Origin: Bradyrhizobium uaiense
Lineage (GTDB): Bacteria; Pseudomonadota; Alphaproteobacteria; Rhizobiales; Xanthobacteraceae
Reading direction: 5' to 3'
NCBI RefSeq assembly: GCF_010811875.1
Contig: NZ_VKHP01000012.1
Span: 1 to 64,000, forward strand
Length of the DNA stretch: 64,000 bases
In this document: piece by piece, positions 25,906-34,953 of the stretch
Layout of the letters: every line of letters begins with the position of its first letter
Numbering within the stretch: position 1 is the first letter of the stretch
Program-made: the position numbers and the translations under genes
The notes under the pieces: generated by a model
Database searches by the model: none
Seen by the model: only the letters and a program-made list of their open reading frames with translations
What the model was told of the DNA's origin: nothing

Positions 25906-28900
25906 ATGGCTGCCGTAACGACCGTCACCTGGACGGGGAACCAGGATATCGATGGGCTCTTGATCGGCTATCGCTGGGCCGATCCGTCGTTGACCTATAG
26001 CTTTCCATCGGATGGTTCGTTCTATGGCTCGCAATATGCCACGACGAACACCGAGAACACGACCGGCTTCGCGCAGCTCAACGCCGCGCAGCAGGCGGCC
26101 ACAATCAGCGTGCTCGCCCAGTATCAGGCCGTCTGCAATCTGACATTCACGCAGATCAACGAGACGGCGACGCAGCACGCGACCTTGCGTGAAGCTCAAT
26201 CCGGTTTGTCGCGCACCGCTGACACCTTCAGCCCTAATCCGGGATACGCCGATGCGGAGAGCGGGGACTCCTGGTACAGCAGCTATCGCACCTGGTATCT
26301 CAACCCGGTCAAGGGTAGCTACGCCTACCATACCTTCCTGCACGAGATTGGTATCGGGCTCGGCTTACGGGACGATTCGACCGGAACCAATCTGACTTAC
26401 GCGCACGACTCGATGGCGTATTCGGTCGAGTCCTACAATTCCTACACCGGCTCGTTCTCGGGCGGCGCCGCGACCGGCTACGTCAACGACGCCTGGAGCT
26501 TCGCTCAGACGCCGATGGTGCTGGACATCGCCGCCATGCAGCAGATGTATGGTGCGCGCTACAACAGCACGCCCACCAACACTGTCTATTCCTGGAGCCC
26601 GACCACAGGCGAGGAGTTCATCAACGGTGTCGGCCAGGGTACGCCCGGCGGCAACAAGATTTTCATGACTGTCTGGGACGGCGGTGGCAACAGCACCTAC
26701 GATTTCTCGAATTACACGACGGATATGACGATCGATCTGCGTCCCGGCGCGTGGTCTACGGTCTCGGCCGCCCAGCTTGCCGATCTCGGCGCACAGCTGT
26801 CGCCCGGCTCGAATCTGGCGCCCGGAAACATCGCCAACGCGCTGCTCTTTAACAACGATCCGAGGTCGCTGATCAAGAATGCTATCGGCGGATCCGGCAA
26901 CGATACCATCATCGGCAACCAGGCCGACAATTATCTCAAGGGCGGGTCCGGTCACAACGTATTCGTGGGCGGGGGCGGCAACGATACCATCGATGGCAGT
27001 GCGAGCACTGACAACACGTCTGTCTACACCGGCAACAGCACCGATTATTCGTTTACGCGCGGCGCGAACGGAACACTGATCGTGAGCGATTTGCGTGCCG
27101 GCTCGCCCGACGGCACTGAAACGCTGATCTCGATCCAGCACCTTCAGTTCAACAACGGCACGTTCACGCCGAGCCAACTCGGCATCGCCGCGCCGGTCGC
27201 TGCTGCGGTCAGCGTGAATGTTCCGCATGGCCATTCCGTCGCCGCGGCTTCGCTGTTCACTTCGTCAGTTTCTTATGTGCAGCAGTACCAGTTTTGGGAC
27301 ACGGCAGCGGCGGACCATGGCGGTGCGTTCGTGCTCTCGGGCGTGACCCAGCCGAACAATGCGGCCTTCTCGGTCTTGCCCAGCGATCTCGCCAATCTGA
27401 ACTATCAATCAGGTACTTCGCCGGATACGCTTTGGGTCCGGCTCTTTGACGGCGTACAGTGGGGCACCTGGACGCAGCTTTCGGTGACGCCGACCGATCA
27501 GGCGCCGATCGTCGCGGCCTCTGACGTCACGGCCACCAAGGGCCAGGCGTTTGCCGCGTCCTCGCTGTTCACTGCGAGGGACCCTGACGCCAATGACACC
27601 GTGGTCGGCTATCAATTGTGGGATGGGACGGCTGAGCCCTCGAGCGGTGCGTTTGTGATCAACGGCGTTCGTCAGGATGCCCGCACCGTGATCGATATTT
27701 CGGCAGCGCAGCTGTCGAGCACCTCCTTCCAGAGCGGGTCGGGTACGGATCAGATTCAGGTCCGCGCCTTTGACGGCATGACATGGAGCGACTGGCAGAA
27801 GTTCAACGTCATCGCGCCGATCGACCATGCTCCTGTCGTGACTGCGCCGAGCATCGGTGTGGCGATGAACTACACGCTGGCGGCTACTCAGCTGTTTACG
27901 ACCAGCGACGTCGATGGCGACGCCCAGACCAAGTATGAATTCTGGGATTCGACGCCGTCGACGGGTAGCGGCTACTTCACCGTCAACGGTGTCGTGCAGG
28001 CGGCTAACCAGGCGATCGATGTCGCAGCGTCCTCCATCAACCAGGTCTCATTCGTGTCTGGTTCGGCTCCCGGCAGCGACCTGTTGTGGGTGCGCAGTTT
28101 CGACGGCGTGCTCTGGAGCGATTGGAAAAGCTTCACCGTTACAGCGCCTGTGACCCTGGTTCCTCAGGTGGTTGCCGCCAGCACCACGATCGCCAAGGGC
28201 GGCACGATCTCGGCATCGGATCTGTTCAGCGCTTCCGTTCCTTATTCCTACCAACAGGTCACGGCGTATCAGGTATGGGACGATACCGTCGCAGGGGGGC
28301 ATTTCGTGGTCAACGGTGTCGCCCAGACATCCGGCCACGCCATCGATGTGTCGCTGGCGGATTTGAGCCACGCCTATTTTCAGGCCAACGGCGCGAGTAC
28401 CGATCAGCTCTGGGTCCGCGCCGCCACTGGAAATACCTGGAGCAGCTGGACCCCGTTTACGGTCAGTGCGCCCGATCGTGCGCCGGTGGCCACCGCCGCG
28501 AACATCGTCGCCACCAAGGGGCAGGTCTTCCAGGCGACCGAACTGTTTCACGCGACCGATGCCGATGTCGGTGATACCATCGTCCAGTATCAGTTCTGGG
28601 ATTCGACGACGGCCGCCGATAGCGGCCGCTTCACCGTCAACGGCGTCGTGCAGGGTGCCAATCAGGCGATCAGCGTCGATGCCTCCGATCTCGCAAATAC
28701 GCAATTCCATACCGACTCCGGCACGGACCATCTCTGGGTTCGGGCCTATGATGGCCAACTCTGGGGCGACTGGATCAGTTTCAACGTCATCGCGCCGATC
28801 AATCATGCACCTGTCGCGGTGGCGGAGGACCAGGTGATCGCCAAGGGGGCGACGGTTGCCGCGAGCTCGTTGTTCAGCGTCTCCGATCAGGACGGCGACG

Positions 28901-29793
28901 CCATCGCCCATTACCAGTTCTGGGATTCTTCCGCGGGCGCGGGAAGCGGTCACTTCTCGGTCAGCGGCGTTGCGCAGGCCGCCAACACCTCGATCGATGT
29001 CGCCGGCTCTGATCTCTCTCTCGTGACCTATACCGCCGGCGGCATCCACAATGTCGATGATCTCTGGGTCCGAGCATTTGATGGCCTGGCCTGGGGCTCA
29101 TGGCAGGAATTCCATGTGAGCGCGCCCAATCACGCGCCGGTGGCGAGCGTGGCGGACATCACAGCGACCAAGGGGCAGGTGTTCGCGGCTTCGGACATGT
29201 TCACAGCAACGGACCCTGACGCCGGCGATACCATTTCCCAGTACCAGTTCTGGGATTCGACGGTCGATCCGAACAGTGGACACTTCGTCGTCAATGGCGT
29301 GCAGCAGGGGGTTAACCAAGCCATTACCGTCGACGCCTCGCAGCTTGCGGGCACCAGCTTCCAGACCGGTTCGGGGGCGAACCTGCTGTGGGTGCGCGCA
29401 TTCGATGGTCAGGATTGGGGCACTTGGAAAAGCTTCACAGTCACCGCGCCGGTCGATCACGCGCCGACCGTGACTGCCAGTGACGTGGCTCTTTCTGCCG
29501 GCCAGACAGTCCAGGCGGGCTCCCTGTTTTCGACCTCCGATGTCGATCCCGGCGATACGCCGGTGAGTTATCAGTTTTGGGAAGGCGCGGGCGGAGCGAA
29601 TTCGGGCCATTTTACAATCGACGGCATCAACCAGCCAGCGAACACCGCCATCACGGTGCTCGCAAACGACCTGGATCACGCGAGCTTCGTGGCTGGGGTC
29701 AATACGATCGACCAGCTCTGGGTGCGGGCGTCGGACGGCGTGCTCTGGAGCGACTGGGTCCAATTCAACGCCACGTCGGCGGCTCATGCCTGA
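25906..29793 (+). CDS. Secreted M10/serralysin-like protein with disrupted zinc site and eight terminal repeats
   Basis: 1,295 residues, no Sec signal. Residues 1-230 follow the serralysin (M10B) fold: WTGNQDIDGLLIGYRW start, FAQLNAAQQAAT, TFLHE, Met-turn SMAYS (M170). The zinc motif is broken: H146-E147-I-G-I150-G-L-G-L-R155-D156 where active enzymes have HExxHxxGxxH, so the second and third His ligands are Ile and Asp. Residues about 235-425 are the serralysin C-domain with RTX turns (GGSGNDTIIGN, GGSGHNVFVGGGGNDTIDG). Residues 426-1295 hold eight roughly 105-residue repeats shared with the giant protein upstream. It is probably exported by the PrtD/PrtE pair immediately downstream as a structural or binding protein rather than a protease. 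Confidence 0.88.
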   Translation: MAAVTTVTWTGNQDIDGLLIGYRWADPSLTYSFPSDGSFYGSQYATTNTENTTGFAQLNAAQQAATISVLAQYQAVCNLTFTQINETATQHATLREAQSGLSRTADTFSPNPGYADAESGDSWYSSYRTWYLNPVKGSYAYHTFLHEIGIGLGLRDDSTGTNLTYAHDSMAYSVESYNSYTGSFSGGAATGYVNDAWSFAQTPMVLDIAAMQQMYGARYNSTPTNTVYSWSPTTGEEFINGVGQGTPGGNKIFMTVWDGGGNSTYDFSNYTTDMTIDLRPGAWSTVSAAQLADLGAQLSPGSNLAPGNIANALLFNNDPRSLIKNAIGGSGNDTIIGNQADNYLKGGSGHNVFVGGGGNDTIDGSASTDNTSVYTGNSTDYSFTRGANGTLIVSDLRAGSPDGTETLISIQHLQFNNGTFTPSQLGIAAPVAAAVSVNVPHGHSVAAASLFTSSVSYVQQYQFWDTAAADHGGAFVLSGVTQPNNAAFSVLPSDLANLNYQSGTSPDTLWVRLFDGVQWGTWTQLSVTPTDQAPIVAASDVTATKGQAFAASSLFTARDPDANDTVVGYQLWDGTAEPSSGAFVINGVRQDARTVIDISAAQLSSTSFQSGSGTDQIQVRAFDGMTWSDWQKFNVIAPIDHAPVVTAPSIGVAMNYTLAATQLFTTSDVDGDAQTKYEFWDSTPSTGSGYFTVNGVVQAANQAIDVAASSINQVSFVSGSAPGSDLLWVRSFDGVLWSDWKSFTVTAPVTLVPQVVAASTTIAKGGTISASDLFSASVPYSYQQVTAYQVWDDTVAGGHFVVNGVAQTSGHAIDVSLADLSHAYFQANGASTDQLWVRAATGNTWSSWTPFTVSAPDRAPVATAANIVATKGQVFQATELFHATDADVGDTIVQYQFWDSTTAADSGRFTVNGVVQGANQAISVDASDLANTQFHTDSGTDHLWVRAYDGQLWGDWISFNVIAPINHAPVAVAEDQVIAKGATVAASSLFSVSDQDGDAIAHYQFWDSSAGAGSGHFSVSGVAQAANTSIDVAGSDLSLVTYTAGGIHNVDDLWVRAFDGLAWGSWQEFHVSAPNHAPVASVADITATKGQVFAASDMFTATDPDAGDTISQYQFWDSTVDPNSGHFVVNGVQQGVNQAITVDASQLAGTSFQTGSGANLLWVRAFDGQDWGTWKSFTVTAPVDHAPTVTASDVALSAGQTVQAGSLFSTSDVDPGDTPVSYQFWEGAGGANSGHFTIDGINQPANTAITVLANDLDHASFVAGVNTIDQLWVRASDGVLWSDWVQFNATSAAHA
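27181..29790 (+). repeat. Eight tandem roughly 105-residue repeats, shared with the giant surface protein
   Basis: Units run APV.TA.DI.ATKGQVF.AS.LF.ATD.D.GDTI..YQFWDST...SG.F.VNGV.Q..NQAI.VDAS.L....F.(S/T)GSG.D.LWVRA(F/Y)DG..W..W.SF.V.AP..HAP. Two units (from about 27535 and 29160) share a near-identical VTATKGQ(A/V)FAAS start. Both secreted proteins stop right after a unit, at FHVN or FNAT, so the array is the extreme C-terminus. Confidence 0.9.
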
Positions 29794-30013
29794 GGGGATT
29801 TCAGGTCCAGAACCTCCGAACCGGTCGACATCAGTGTCGGCGGGAGATCGCAGGGAGCAGGAGGGTGAGCTACCGGTTGAATATTTTACCAATAGCTAAT
29901 CTTGGGCGTGTATAATCCGACCGGTAAACTCCCCCGTGGGCGGCGCCGGATTTGGCCGCGGTCCTCCTGCCTGCCGCTACTTGCTTCATCATTCGGCCCG
30001 TACTTAAGACATT

Positions 30014-31810
30014 GTGGTTGCGACCTTGAGCGCACTTCTCCCCGACAAAAATCCGCCTGCCGTGTCCGGTTCAAACGAGCTGAGGCTCGCTCTCGCCTCC
30101 TGCCGCCAGGCGTTCATCATGCTGGCGATTGCGAGCGCAATGATCAACGTGCTCTATCTCACGGGCTCGTTCTACATGCTCGAAGTGTATGACCGCGTCA
30201 TCCCGAGCCGCAGCTTTCCGACCCTGGTAGGGCTATCGATCCTGGCGATTGCGCTCTACGGCTTTCAGGCTGTGCTCGATCTTCTGCGCTCGCGAATGCT
30301 GGTGCGGGTCGGCCGGTCGCTTGGCCAGGAGCTTTCCGCCAGGGTCTATCACACGATCTCGCGGCTAGCATTGACGACGCGCAGCTCGGGCGACGGCCTG
30401 CAGCCGATGCGGGATCTGGACCAGATTCGCAGTTTTCTTTCCGGCCCCGGCCCGGTGGCATTCCTCGACCTGCCGTGGCTCCCGTTCTATATCGGCATTT
30501 GCTTCATTTTTCATTTCTGGCTTGGGGTCGCTTCGCTCGTCGGCGTGATCGGGTTGATTGTGCTTACGATGCTGACCGATAAGTTCACCAAGGAGCCGTC
30601 GCGGGCGGCGACCGGTCATTCGATCAAACGCAATTCGCTGGCGGAGGCTTCGCGCCGGAATTCCGAAGTCCTGCATGCGATGGGCATGACGGCGCGAATG
30701 GCCGCTCTGTGGGACGAATCCAATATCAAATATCTGGAGGCGCAGCAGCGTGTAAGCGATATCGCCGGTGGTTTCGGCGCGATCTCGAAGGTTACACGCA
30801 TGGTCATCCAGTCGGGGATGCTTGGCGTCGGCGCGTTTCTGGTGATTCATCAGGAAGCGACTGGAGGTGTCATCATCGCAGGTTCGATCATTGGCGGACG
30901 GGCGCTTGCGCCGATCGATTCTGTCATCGCCAATTGGAAGAATTTCGTTGCCTCACGCCAGGCTTGGCAGCGCCTGACGAACCTGCTGGGCCTGCTTCCG
31001 ACCCTGAGAAAGGAATTGGCGCTGAGCGCGCCGGTCAAATCCTTCGAAAGCGAAATGGTGTGCGTCAATCCGCCAGGCGACAGGCGGACTGTGGTTCAGG
31101 ATGTGAACTTTCGTCTCGAAGCGGGCTCAGCGTTGGGCATTGTAGGACCAAGTGGTGGCGGCAAGTCCTGTCTTGCCCGCGCGCTGGTCGGCGTCTGGAC
31201 TCCGGTTCGCGGCACGGTTCGCATCGATGGGGCAACGCTCGACCAGTGGTCGCCGGAGCAGCTCGGAAGGCATATCGGCTATCTTCCGCAGGATGTTGAG
31301 CTGCTTGCCGGCACGGTGGCGCAGAACATCTGCCGCTTCGATCCCGACATGGATTCCGAAAAGGTGCTGGCCGCCGCCAAGCTCGCCAGTGTCCATGAAC
31401 TGGTTCTCAAACTACCAAACGGCTACGAGACCGACATCGGCGAAAACGGAAGTGCGCTTTCGGCGGGACAACGACAACGCATTGCGCTGGCACGTGCGCT
31501 CTACGACGATCCGTTCCTCGTTGTGCTCGACGAACCGAACTCGAATCTCGATCTGGAGGGCGAGGAAGCACTCACCCGCGCCATATTCTCAGTCAGGGCA
31601 CGGCACGGAATTGCAATCATCATTGCGCACCGGCCGAGTGCCTTGGCGGGTGTCGACCAGGTCATGGTAATCGCTCAGGGGCGTTGCCAGGCAATCGGAC
31701 CGAAGGAAGAGGTGCTTGCAAAAATGATGCGCCGTCCCACCGCTGCTGCACCGGCAGCTGCCCCCGGTGCGCTCAGGGTTGTGAACGAGGCGCCAGGGGC
31801 CGCGCAGTGA
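30014..31810 (+). CDS. Type I secretion ABC transporter/ATPase (PrtD/RsaD-like)
   Basis: 598 residues from a GTG start. No N-terminal C39 peptidase domain. The membrane domain (residues about 25-310) has the PrtD-type signatures YMLEVYDRVIPSRS, LDLIR-like (here LDLLRSRMLVRVG), PVAFLDLPWLPFYI and EASRRNSEVLHAMGM. The ATPase domain shows Walker A GPSGGGKSC, Q-loop GYLPQDVELL, signature LSAGQRQR, Walker B LVVLDEPNSNLD and switch His IAHRPS. Partner of the fusion protein next door (one-base stop/start overlap). It should energise export of unfolded RTX-type cargo, most simply the two repeat proteins upstream. Confidence 0.92.
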   Translation: MVATLSALLPDKNPPAVSGSNELRLALASCRQAFIMLAIASAMINVLYLTGSFYMLEVYDRVIPSRSFPTLVGLSILAIALYGFQAVLDLLRSRMLVRVGRSLGQELSARVYHTISRLALTTRSSGDGLQPMRDLDQIRSFLSGPGPVAFLDLPWLPFYIGICFIFHFWLGVASLVGVIGLIVLTMLTDKFTKEPSRAATGHSIKRNSLAEASRRNSEVLHAMGMTARMAALWDESNIKYLEAQQRVSDIAGGFGAISKVTRMVIQSGMLGVGAFLVIHQEATGGVIIAGSIIGGRALAPIDSVIANWKNFVASRQAWQRLTNLLGLLPTLRKELALSAPVKSFESEMVCVNPPGDRRTVVQDVNFRLEAGSALGIVGPSGGGKSCLARALVGVWTPVRGTVRIDGATLDQWSPEQLGRHIGYLPQDVELLAGTVAQNICRFDPDMDSEKVLAAAKLASVHELVLKLPNGYETDIGENGSALSAGQRQRIALARALYDDPFLVVLDEPNSNLDLEGEEALTRAIFSVRARHGIAIIIAHRPSALAGVDQVMVIAQGRCQAIGPKEEVLAKMMRRPTAAAPAAAPGALRVVNEAPGAAQ

Positions 31811-33117
31811 TGAGCACAGTCACGCCTGACATGCGGCGGTCGCTGAGAAACCACAGCTACGTGATCGCCACCGCGGCCGCAATCCTGGTTTTCGGGCTCG
31901 GCGGCTGGGCCGCCACGACCGAGTTTTCCGGGGCAGTGATCGCCCAAGGCCAGCTCGTCGTCGATTCCAACGTCAAGAAGGTGCAGCACCCGACCGGTGG
32001 CGTAGTCGGCGAGCTTCGCGTCCGGGACGGCACCGCGGTCGAGGCCGGGGATGTGCTCGTGCGTCTGGACGACACCCAGACCAGGGCCAATCTGGCGATC
32101 ATCACCAAGGCGCTTGACGACCTCGCAGCGCGCCAGGCGCGAGAGGAAGCGGAGCGTGACGGCAAGCCGACGATATCGTTTCCCAACGAGTTGCTGAACC
32201 GGCAGAGCCAGGTGGACGTCGCCAAGGCGATCGACGGCGAGAGAACCCAATTCGAGGTTCGTCGGCAAACCCGCGATGGGCAGCGTTCGCAACTGAGGGA
32301 ACGCGTTGCGCAGGCGCGCGAGGAGATCAGCGGATACGAGGCCCAGATCGTCTCCAAGGTGAAGCAGGTCGAGTGGATCACCAAGGAACTTGAGGGTGTC
32401 AACACCCTTTGGCAGCAGAATCTCGTACCCTATAGCAGAGTTACGACGCTGGAGCGGGAAAAGGAGCGCCTCGAGGGCGAGCGCGGCCAGCTTGTTGCCT
32501 CGATTGCCCAATCGAAAGGAAAGATCGCCGAGACCGAGCTACAGATATTGCAAATCGACCAGGACATGCGCACCGAAGTGGGCAAGGATCTGGCTGATAT
32601 TCGCAGCAAGGTCGCGGAGCTGGTCGAAAAGCGTATTTCGGCCGAAGATCAGCTTAGGCGCGTCGATATTCGTGCACCTCAATCCGGCTTCGTGCATCAA
32701 TTGTTGGTACACACCGTTGGCGGTGTCATTTCGCCGGGCGAGCAGATCATGCTGATCGTGCCCAGTCTCGATCTGTTGACGGTTGAGGCCAAGATTCAGC
32801 CGCAGGATATCGACCAGGTTCACCTTGGCCAGGTTGCGCACCTGCGTTTCACGTCCTTCAATCAGCGCACGACACCGGAGCTCAATGGTGTCGTCAAGGA
32901 AATTTCGGCGGATGTGAGCGAGGATCAAAAGACCGGAACACGCTACTTTACGATGCGGATAGGTATCCCGCCGGAAGAAATCGCCCGCCTGGGCGACCAT
33001 AAGCTGGTGCCTGGAATGCCGGTCGAAGCCTTTATGCAGACCTCGCCGCGGACCGTCATGTCGTTTCTAACGAAGCCGCTCAGCGATCAAATTCATCACG
33101 CTTTCCGTGAAAAATAA
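31810..33117 (+). CDS. Type I secretion membrane-fusion protein (HlyD/PrtE-like)
   Basis: 435 residues. The ATG at 31810 shares its A with the TGA of the ABC gene, so translation is coupled. One transmembrane helix (about residues 17-37), then the lipoyl half (VVDSNVKKVQHPTGGVVGELRVRDGTAVEAGDVL), a long coiled-coil hairpin (about residues 90-285), the second lipoyl half (RVDIRAPQSGFVHQLLVHTVGGVISPGE) and the beta-barrel (EAKIQPQDIDQVHLGQVAHLRF). The family connects the inner-membrane ABC protein to TolC. No TolC-type gene follows; the outer-membrane factor at 60613 belongs to an RND operon. Confidence 0.92.
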   Translation: MSTVTPDMRRSLRNHSYVIATAAAILVFGLGGWAATTEFSGAVIAQGQLVVDSNVKKVQHPTGGVVGELRVRDGTAVEAGDVLVRLDDTQTRANLAIITKALDDLAARQAREEAERDGKPTISFPNELLNRQSQVDVAKAIDGERTQFEVRRQTRDGQRSQLRERVAQAREEISGYEAQIVSKVKQVEWITKELEGVNTLWQQNLVPYSRVTTLEREKERLEGERGQLVASIAQSKGKIAETELQILQIDQDMRTEVGKDLADIRSKVAELVEKRISAEDQLRRVDIRAPQSGFVHQLLVHTVGGVISPGEQIMLIVPSLDLLTVEAKIQPQDIDQVHLGQVAHLRFTSFNQRTTPELNGVVKEISADVSEDQKTGTRYFTMRIGIPPEEIARLGDHKLVPGMPVEAFMQTSPRTVMSFLTKPLSDQIHHAFREK

Positions 33118-33281
33118 CAATCGTTCTGCGGCTGCTGATCTACCTTGTTGCCGGCCAGCGACTTTGATCGGCTCATGATTTGATCGTTGCGACGGAGCTC
33201 GGCGAGGAACGGCTGGCGGTCAGTGCGGGTCCGCCCGGCCTGCCGCCTCGCGAGGCATTCGGTCGCCGGCAGGCGGGAACG

Positions 33282-34061
33282 TTAGCGGCCCCTCCTGGTG
33301 CGCTTGTTCTGCGGCAGCCCGCTTGTTTCTGGTTCGCGAGGTTGCCTGCTGGTGCTGGAGCTTGCCGAGGACAGGTGGCTGGTGTACCAGCGCGCCATCG
33401 ACATCTTCACCGAAAGCACATGCTGTCTCATCTGCTGCTCGGCTTCGCGCGGCTCCCTGCAGATGATCGCCTCGTAGATGCGCTGATGTGCCGCGTGACG
33501 CTCGCGCATGTCCGCCAGTTCGAAGGCGACAATGTTGTGCGCAGAGGTCTGCGGTACCCGCTGGCAAATTCGCAAGACGTCCTTCACAAGATCAGATTTG
33601 GCAGCTTCCTGAATGGCTCCGTGAAATGCCTCGTTGGCTTCCGCGTAGAGACGTCGGCGCTCGCCATCGGCCGCATCTGATGCGAGCGATCTTTCGCCTT
33701 CGGCGAGTGATGCCTCCAACTGCAAACGCAGCGCATCCGTGATGCCTCGCTCCGCAGCGAAGCGCGCGGCAAGTCCCTCGGCGAGCGCGCGCATTTCGTA
33801 TGCGTCAATGATCGTGCCGAGTGAGAGCGCCGGCACGGTGAAGCCCCGGTTCGGCGTGTGATGTAGCAGCCCCTCTCCAGCCAGGGTCTGCAGCGCGGCC
33901 CGAAGCGGCGTTCTCGAGACGGATAGTGATCGCGCAAGGTGCACCTCGTTGAGACGCGTACCTGGCGCAAACCCGCCATCGAGCACCGATTGCCGCAACC
34001 GCTCGGCCAAAAGGCGCGACTGGGTCGAGGCCATGCCTGGCTGGTCGGAAACGGCGTTCAT
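33282..34061 (-). CDS. GntR-family regulator, FadR/FCD subgroup
   Basis: 259 residues from the ATG at 34061 (gagga five bases upstream; alternatives at 34091 and 34034). The N-terminal winged helix is clear: LAERLRQSVLDGGFAPGTRLNEVHLARSLSVSRTPLRAALQTLAGEGLL. The FCD effector domain follows with EMRALAEGLAARFAAER, NEAFHGAIQEAAKSDLV, HQRIYEAIICREPREAEQQMRQHV, giving the metal/carboxylate-binding His and Asp/Asn set. The C-terminal 35 residues are Ser/Arg-rich. It is divergent from the hydrolase operon at 34261, and the shared spacer holds palindromes that probably bind it. Effectors of this family are usually small organic acids. Confidence 0.9.
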   Translation of the reverse strand: MNAVSDQPGMASTQSRLLAERLRQSVLDGGFAPGTRLNEVHLARSLSVSRTPLRAALQTLAGEGLLHHTPNRGFTVPALSLGTIIDAYEMRALAEGLAARFAAERGITDALRLQLEASLAEGERSLASDAADGERRRLYAEANEAFHGAIQEAAKSDLVKDVLRICQRVPQTSAHNIVAFELADMRERHAAHQRIYEAIICREPREAEQQMRQHVLSVKMSMARWYTSHLSSASSSTSRQPREPETSGLPQNKRTRRGR

Positions 34062-34174
34062 CGCGGTCCTCAAGTGTGTACAGGCGTCCACTTACAGAAC
34101 CTTGCTGGCCTTCATCCAGCAGCAAGAATTCCACTGTGCCACCCATCGGGTGCAGACCTGTCTTCCTTCGGTAA

Positions 34175-34220
34175 TGTATACACTTATTACTTGACAATGA
34201 GTAAGTGTATTCACTTTAAT
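34175..34220 (+). promoter_or_regulatory. Promoter with overlapping palindromes for the FAH-hydrolase operon
   Basis: A -35 TTGACA (34191-34196) and -10 TTTAAT (34215-34220) stand 18 bases apart. The palindrome aagtgtattcactt (34203-34216) fills the spacer and touches the -10 box; a second, tgtataca (34175-34182), lies upstream. cactta (34181-34186) and taagtg (34202-34207) also flank the -35 box. This placement fits repression by the divergent GntR protein. Confidence 0.6.
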
Positions 34221-34260
34221 GAAGCCAGACAATAGCTGCGCTATACGCCGAGGAGGTCTC

Positions 34261-34953
34261 ATGCTTGCACCATGCCCTGAACCGACGACCCTGCCTGTCG
34301 CCGGAGCTGCGACGTGCTTCGGCGTCCGCCGCGTCTACTGCGTGGGACGCAACTATGTTGAACACATCCGGGAGATGAAGGAGGGTGACGAACGTGACCC
34401 GCCGTTCTTCTTTCAGAAGCCCAGCGACTCCATCCTGAGGGAGGGCAGCGAGGTCCCTTATCCGCCATCGACCGATGATTTCCAGCATGAGATCGAACTG
34501 GTTGTCGCGATTGGCCGCGGCGGTTCCAACATTTCCGCTGATCAATCTCTCGAACACGTTTTCGGTTACGCGATCGGGATCGACATGACGCGCCGTGACC
34601 GGCAACGAGAGGCGCGTGAACGCGGATTGCCGTGGGAGATCGGCAAATCATTCGACCGATCGGCTCCTTGTGGTCCGATTCATCCCGCGGAGAAGGTTGG
34701 CCACATCGGCTCGGGCGCAATTTCATTGTCGGTCAATGGAGCCGTGCGCCAGCGCGGCGATCTTGGTCAGATGATCTGGAATGTTGCCGAGATCGTCGCC
34801 AACCTGTCGCAGCAATACACCCTGGTGCCCGGCGATCTCATTTTCACCGGCACACCCGCTGGCGTCGGGCCGGTCGTTCCTGGCGATTGCATGACCGGCG
34901 TCATTGCGGGGCTCGGCGAGATCTCTTTCAAGATCGGTGAAAGGAGCGTGTGA
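34261..34953 (+). CDS. Fumarylacetoacetate-hydrolase-family protein (fumarylpyruvate hydrolase-like)
   Basis: 230 residues from the ATG at 34261 with gaggagg seven bases upstream (an upstream frame start at 34219 lacks one). Contains the FAH core: VYCVGRNYVEHIREM, FFFQKPSDSI, HEIELVVAIG (Glu metal ligands), GYAIGIDMTRRDRQ (Asp ligand), KSFDRSAPCGP and LVPGDLIFTGTPAGVGPV. The family hydrolyses C-C bonds of diketo acids, uses Mg or Mn, and also includes decarboxylases and isomerases. First gene of a three-gene operon with the deacetylase-like hydrolase and an MFS carrier. The stop overlaps the next ATG by one base. Confidence 0.88.
   Translation: MLAPCPEPTTLPVAGAATCFGVRRVYCVGRNYVEHIREMKEGDERDPPFFFQKPSDSILREGSEVPYPPSTDDFQHEIELVVAIGRGGSNISADQSLEHVFGYAIGIDMTRRDRQREARERGLPWEIGKSFDRSAPCGPIHPAEKVGHIGSGAISLSVNGAVRQRGDLGQMIWNVAEIVANLSQQYTLVPGDLIFTGTPAGVGPVVPGDCMTGVIAGLGEISFKIGERSV

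Noticed and set aside
15955-29790. CRISPR-like repetition
   Set aside because: The repeats are long (300 bp to 0.9 kb), in frame and protein-coding, without short identical repeats and unique spacers.
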